Positions 58,961 through 64,000 of a stretch of DNA of 64,000 nucleotides are shown here, one piece after another. The translations under genes were made by a program, and so were the position numbers. Source of the DNA: Vicia villosa (lineage: Eukaryota; Streptophyta; Magnoliopsida; Fabales; Fabaceae); assembly GCF_029867415.1 (NCBI RefSeq), contig NW_026705576.1, forward strand, positions 62,001 through 126,000, in the 5' to 3' direction. The notes under the pieces were generated by a model. That model worked only from the letters and a program-made list of their open reading frames with translations. It did not search any database and had not been told where the DNA came from. How positions within the stretch are numbered: the first letter of the stretch is position 1; each line of letters opens with the position of its first letter.

Positions 58961-59428
58961 ACTTCAATCTTATTAGTGATTGGGCAATAAAGCTTATAAG
59001 CACATATACTGTGGTACCTAATCAACAACATTACTTTGCTTTATCATCCAGCTTCTTTGTAGTAGCACTTGGAACATGTTCATAAATATTTATTTTTTGA
59101 GAAACCTTTTTAGTATATAGTTTATTCGGCATTTATATATATTTATTAGACATATGATTTAATTGATAGTATTGAAATAATTTTTTGTTGAAAAAATGAT
59201 GATAATTTGAACAAATAGTATTTTTGGAGATACATCTCTAAATTAACCTAAATTTTTTTTGAATATATATCTCGGAACTAAATATTTACAAAATGAAATA
59301 AAATATGATGCGTCCATATATGTATCTCTAAAAATAAAAATAGAAGATATTTTAAAATTTTGCTAAACGCATAGGAGAAGACAGGTGCAATGAGAAAGTG
59401 TGCATAGTTGGATCTTGATGGTTACATA
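58961..59428. other. AT-rich upstream region of the mS29 gene
   Basis: Low-complexity sequence with a GGAGATACATCTCTA-type inverted repeat near 59,225-59,245. No gene seen. Confidence 0.4.
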
Positions 59429-59442
59429 TGGGCCGATGGGCT
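59429..59442 (+). promoter_or_regulatory. Paired site II-type motifs of the mS29 promoter
   Basis: TGGGCC (59429-59434) and TGGGCT (59437-59442) lie about 170 bp before the ATG. Such TGGGCY motifs, bound by TCP factors, are common in plant promoters of nuclear genes for mitochondrial and ribosomal proteins. Confidence 0.6.
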
Positions 59443-59608
59443 AATTGCAACCAACAATCATCGTAAATTACGGTAATACCCTCACCATGTTTCCCAATTC
59501 TTCTCGTTTCTGAGTTTCGCAATTCTCAGTTCGCCATCACCTTCTTTCCCTCTTCCGTCCGTAACCCAAACACACACACTCTCTCTGTGATTCACTACGG
59601 AAGATAAA

Positions 59609-62600
59609 ATGTTGCGGTGCTTAACAAAAACCGCAGCAAAACACAACCATCCATGGCGGAACAATCTTACAACAACAATTTCATCTCTTAATTATTCTTC
59701 CAAGTCTCCAACAAAGTCCACTCCCACTTCCAAAACCCCCGCCACCGCCGCAACTGCCGACATCTTCTTCGACGAACAGGAACGCCTCCGCAATCTCACC
59801 GCCGATGAAAAAAACCCTTCTCTCAATGTCGGCCCAAACGGAAGACCCCTCTTCACTCCCGCTGCTTCTCTGTCTAAGCTCACCAACAACGACACCTGCA
59901 CCTACTTCCAGCTCGCGTACACTCTCTCTGTTATCTTTTTTGCTTTGTTTTCCACTCTGACATTTTCTCGAACACCTTGTGTGCGTAATTGAGTTTTAAC
60001 TGTTTTTTCGGGTTTTTTTGTTTTTGTTTTTCAGGAAGGAGACATTGGATGCTGCTCTGCCTGAAGGGTTGCCGATTGGTATGTCAAAGGAGTTTCAGGA
60101 CTCTATGCGGACTGCTTTGCTTGTTCGCCAGAGCTTTTTGGATCTTCGTGATAACTTCAGACGTGTGGTTGATCCACCAATGTGGTCCCCTCATGGTAAA
60201 GGTGCGCACAAATACTGTGGCTGCAATTGCAGTTGCAGTGCCAATGTAGAGACATTCTAAAAACCTATATATGTTGTTCGTGTAATTGGGTTGCAGACGC
60301 AATTTAAAACTTTAGTTAAGATTCCATTTGATTTGTTTCTTTGGTAAATTTTTTAGGGGTCAAAGTTAGGAAGCAAGTTGTTTTAGATGGTCCTGTTAGT
60401 TGTGGGAAGAGTATTGCGCTTGCAATGCTTGTTCAGTGGGCTAGAGAAGAAGGTTGGTTGGTTTTCTATGTTCCGAGAGGAAAGGAATGGACGCATGGAG
60501 GATTTTTCTATAAGCATCCACAAACAGGTTTATGGGACACACCTGTTCAGGCCGAGAATGTCCTCAAAGTAAGACTAAAACTTTCATTATTTTTAGCTTC
60601 TCCATGTTGTATATCACTATATCATTTGTTGTATGTTTGTGCTGTATACTTAACACACTTTTCAATTGGAAGGCCGGTTTATAGAATGTTTCAAATAAGA
60701 GAAGTGAATGAAACAATGTGTTTTCTTGATGATGCTTTTGGCAACAAGAAATCAATTTATAGTGGTTGTACACTTAGTTTCCTATGATGGTTGTTAACTG
60801 TCTGACTTAGTATGGTTACCCTGTTGTCGTTTGGGCTTCTATGTTACACTTCTGTTGTTCTGTTTGTCTAATTGACTTGGTAGTTTGCCTATAAGAAATT
60901 TCCAATACTTCGAGATGTAATTTAAGTTAGCTAATAAGAATGAGTACTATCTGTCATCTCTCTATACCCAACTGCTTTCATGCACTCATTTTCTTTTCCT
61001 TATATGATGTCATGAATTTGTTTACATCCTTATATGATGTCATGATTATACAGACGAGAGGAGTGAATACCCACATTATCCAATGATAGACAAATCTTAG
61101 AGTATTTAATACAAATTGCAAAAAAAAAAAAAGATCTAATATAATTAGAGGTGGTATGTTGGCAAAAAATAATTAATGTAATTGAAATTTTGAAAGGGGT
61201 CATATAAATAGGAATACTGAGAAAACTTAAGAGTCCTATATTCATGGACAAAGGTTGTATTTGTTTTATTTGATTTTGGACGTTTACTTATATTTTTGCT
61301 TATTAATGATGATTACGATAAACACTGGATTATTATCAGCCTCCTTGGTTCATTTTCTGTAGTTACATTGAATGTTATGGATGATTTTTTTCCAGGATTT
61401 CTTGAAGTACAACGAATCCTACCTAAAGCAACTGCCATGCCAAATATTTGATCCAATCCCATTAGGTGAGGGTGCTGGTGTGGGATGGTTAAAAGATGTT
61501 GATTCCGTGGCAGTTCCTGAAGGTACAATGTTGTATGAGCTGGTGAAAACTGGCATTGAACAAACACATGCAGCTGTTGGAGTAGTAGTTCGTTTGAGGA
61601 AAGAGTTATCACTTGTTAAAGACATGCCTGTTCTTATTGCAATTGATCAAGTGAGAAACAAATTGCTTGATGTTAAAATGATGTTCGTTCTTTGAAATTA
61701 TCAGTTCTCAAAATTGTGTTATGCTATTTTTTTCTTCTAATTTGTTGTGGTTGCCTCTCTCCAGTATAATAACTGGTTTACATTCAGCGAGTATGAGGAA
61801 CCTGTCACAATTCGTTCTTGTCGGCCAATACATGCTAGAGAACTTACGATGGTTAGTACATTGATTCTTTATATTGTAGAACAATGCCAGCTATATATTC
61901 TTATATGGATATAACTTCTGCCCCCGAAAATAAGCTACATTAGATGCTTTCTCCGTACTATTGCAGGTGAATGCTTTTAGGTCAATGATGCATGATGATA
62001 TGATGGTAGGGGCTTTTTCTCATTCGACTGCTGTAGGAAAGCTTCGAAAAGACTTACCAGATGTACCGGTCGATGCACGTGCTATGTTTCCTCGATACAG
62101 TTTAGAGGAAGCGGACACTGTCTGTCATTATTATTTAAGGTATGCTGACACAGTCTCTCTGTTCCTCAAGTTGATAAAATTGCTTATATGACACAAGTTG
62201 CACAACACTAACACTATAGTGTAATAATTAACAAATCAATCAGTCTATAATAAGTTGTCTAATTTTATATCTTTTTAATTCGTTTTCCTATTGGAAATGT
62301 ATTATTGTTGGACATTTCCCATATTCAGTCTATAATATTTTCAGAATAGAAAGACACATTGTTGATACATAATTGTTCTTTAAGGTAGCGATCGATAGAT
62401 GAATGTTCTTGTATATTTATACCTTTGATTTATACTACACCATTACATTTCATAGCTTGAAAATTGTGTTTCATATTCCTGAGTTTCTTGTGTTTTACTA
62501 TTTGACAGACAAAGGCTTATTCGTCGTGAAGCATTCACAGAAGAAAATTGGAAAAAAATTTACTTCCTATGCAACGGAAATGGAGCAGAAATGAGGGGAT

Positions 62601-62620
62601 TAGTTCCTTTCATGCGATGA
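59609..62620 (+). CDS. DAP3: Mitochondrial small-subunit ribosomal protein mS29 (DAP3)
   Basis: Seven exons: 59609-59916, 60035-60195, 60357-60568, 61396-61650, 61765-61851, 61967-62139, 62509-62620. All introns are GT-AG, and the frame is kept across every join, giving 1,308 nt and 435 residues. The first 45 or so residues are rich in Arg, Lys, Ser and Thr and nearly free of acids, as in a mitochondrial presequence. A P-loop GPVSCGKS lies at residues 168-175 and a Walker B-like LIAID at about 307-311, matching the GTP-binding DAP3 family. The protein is a structural part of the mitoribosome small subunit head. No stop, shift or missing motif is seen, so it looks functional. Confidence 0.93.
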
Positions 62621-64000
62621 CAGACGTCAGATGCACTACTATTAATTATTTTTAACCAGTGAGATGTGTTCTGACTGTCATCCATAATAATATAGATGTT
62701 TCGTATTTACTTGAGCGATATTCATCATAGGATAGGATACAGTTGGATTACTATTTGCACGATCCACTTTAATCTGTTTAATTTGCTTTAAAACTTGTTC
62801 TCAAAGGCAGTGTATTGAGTGTTTGTTGCAGATTTTGTACATCTAAACTTATTTATTACAAAAATGTAAAATTTAGTTTCAAAATATTCTCTCCCTCTAG
62901 ATCAGAAGTTTCTTTTATATTGGAAATCTGCGTGAGGAGATTTTAGGTTGAGGATGGGGTAGTCGGAGACTCGAAGTGGTTAAATTCATGGATTGGTAAG
63001 GGCGGGTGTCAATTATGGCAGAAAAATGCCTGTGACGAAGACATTGCAACAAGCTGTCGTATATTGAAAAAACTGAACGGCAGTGATTTTTGGAGGAGAG
63101 CATAGATGTAGGAGAGTTATTCAGGATATGGCCAAGGTTGTGGGGTAGTGCTTATTTATGTCAAGTGAAAATGCAAGTCAGAGAACAGCAACTACAAGCA
63201 CTTGATATATATTTGGTACAAAAAGACGTCAATGATCAAATCAAAAACTCAGGTTCACAAGGATGGCGACATACTAAAGGTTAATGGCTCAACGACGGTC
63301 TTTTGTCGAAACTATCATGTTTCTCTCGATAGCGTGTACATACAAATATTTTGATGTTTAACTCAAATTCACAACCACGACATCAAATTAATGGGTAATG
63401 GATTGACAATGCTACTTGGTTAGAATTCTCGGAAGTCAGGAGGAGTAGGAGTCATTAGTGTAGGGTTTTAAATACGTGGCTTGTATAAGCTTAAAGACGT
63501 GGTATTGAGTTTAAATACGTCAAAAAATCGTAGAGAAATAAATATAACAATATAAATTGAATTTAAAGTATTTATTTAAACCTTTCAAACTCCTACTTTG
63601 ATACAAATTTTTAAAAACCGAATCGGAGAAAACCGTTAAAACATGCGGGTCATGGTTCAATCGGTTCAACCGTGATTGAACTGTATATTAAATTTAAATT
63701 AAAAAAATAAACAAATTATTAAATATCCTAATAAAATTTATTTATATTATAATTTGTTAAATAAAATTCTCAAATAAATACGTACTAATAAACAAACTTA
63801 CTAAATAAGAAACAAGCTTACTAAATAAGAAGAATGCTAAGACCTAATAACAAATCATAAAATTAGTTAAGGACTAAAATGTATATATTTGTCCTAATTA
63901 TTTAACTCAAAGCCATAAGTTATTCATTAGTATAATTTTTCACACCTCTTTCTAGACCAACATCGGTTATCCCGTGTCCACATAAATTACATTATTTTTT
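62621..64000. other. Downstream region without a recognised gene
   Basis: It includes the 3' untranslated region of the mS29 gene (an AATAATATA stretch at about 62,685 may serve polyadenylation). The rest is AT-rich. An open stretch of 64 codons at 63090-63284 has no recognisable motif. Near 63,630-63,690 an inverted motif GTTCAATCGGTTCAACCG / GATTGAAC suggests a small decayed transposon. Confidence 0.4.

Noticed and set aside
63090..63284. A 64-codon open stretch after the mS29 gene
   Set aside because: No recognisable motif, no neighbouring exon that extends it, and AT-rich DNA gives such stretches by chance.

Overview
This is plant nuclear DNA, most likely from a legume of the inverted-repeat-lacking clade (the Vicia/Pisum/Lathyrus/Medicago group). 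Three things point there: two intron-containing genes of the nodule-specific cysteine-rich (NCR) peptide type, very large Ogre/Tat-like LTRs with a tRNA-Arg-like primer binding site, and AT-rich spliced genes. The species cannot be named from the sequence alone.

Positions 1 to about 48,300 are a nest of LTR retrotransposons. The host is an old, decayed Ty3/gypsy element of the Tat/Ogre type on the + strand. Its gag, protease, reverse transcriptase, RNase H and integrase lie in pieces at 1-2448, 21142-22129, 36057-38048 and onward. A pair of decayed minus-strand ORFs follows the integrase. Into this host went: (i) a non-autonomous element at 2449-21136 in the unusual form LTR-internal-LTR-internal-LTR (period 7,539 bp, target duplication cctgt); (ii) a Sirevirus-type Ty1/copia element at 22130-36051 (target duplication atttt), itself hit by a 4,944-bp solo LTR at 27034-31977 (target duplication gtatc); (iii) a chromodomain Ty3/gypsy element of the Tekay/Del type on the minus strand at 39615-47815 (target duplication tctaa). 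All these ends are exact, so the order of insertion can be read.

Positions 48,840 to 51,180 hold the accessory genes of most biological interest: two tandem NCR-like genes on the minus strand. Each has a signal-peptide exon, a phase-1 intron of about 100 bp and a cysteine-rich second exon. A TRIM-like remnant and a Stowaway-like MITE lie between them.

Positions 51,830 to 58,960 are retroelement debris: a minus-strand LTR fragment, a + strand Tat/Ogre-like LTR with its primer binding site and a long repetitive leader, a leader remnant of uncertain origin, and a minus-strand copia polyprotein scrap.

Positions 59,429 to 62,620 hold the one conserved housekeeping gene, a seven-exon + strand gene for the mitochondrial small-subunit ribosomal protein mS29/DAP3. 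It has two site II-type promoter motifs upstream. Nothing convincing is seen from 62,621 to the end.

A recurring theme is tandem arrays of short inverted repeats in the non-coding parts of the Tat/Ogre-like elements. In at least two arrays the paired positions have changed together.
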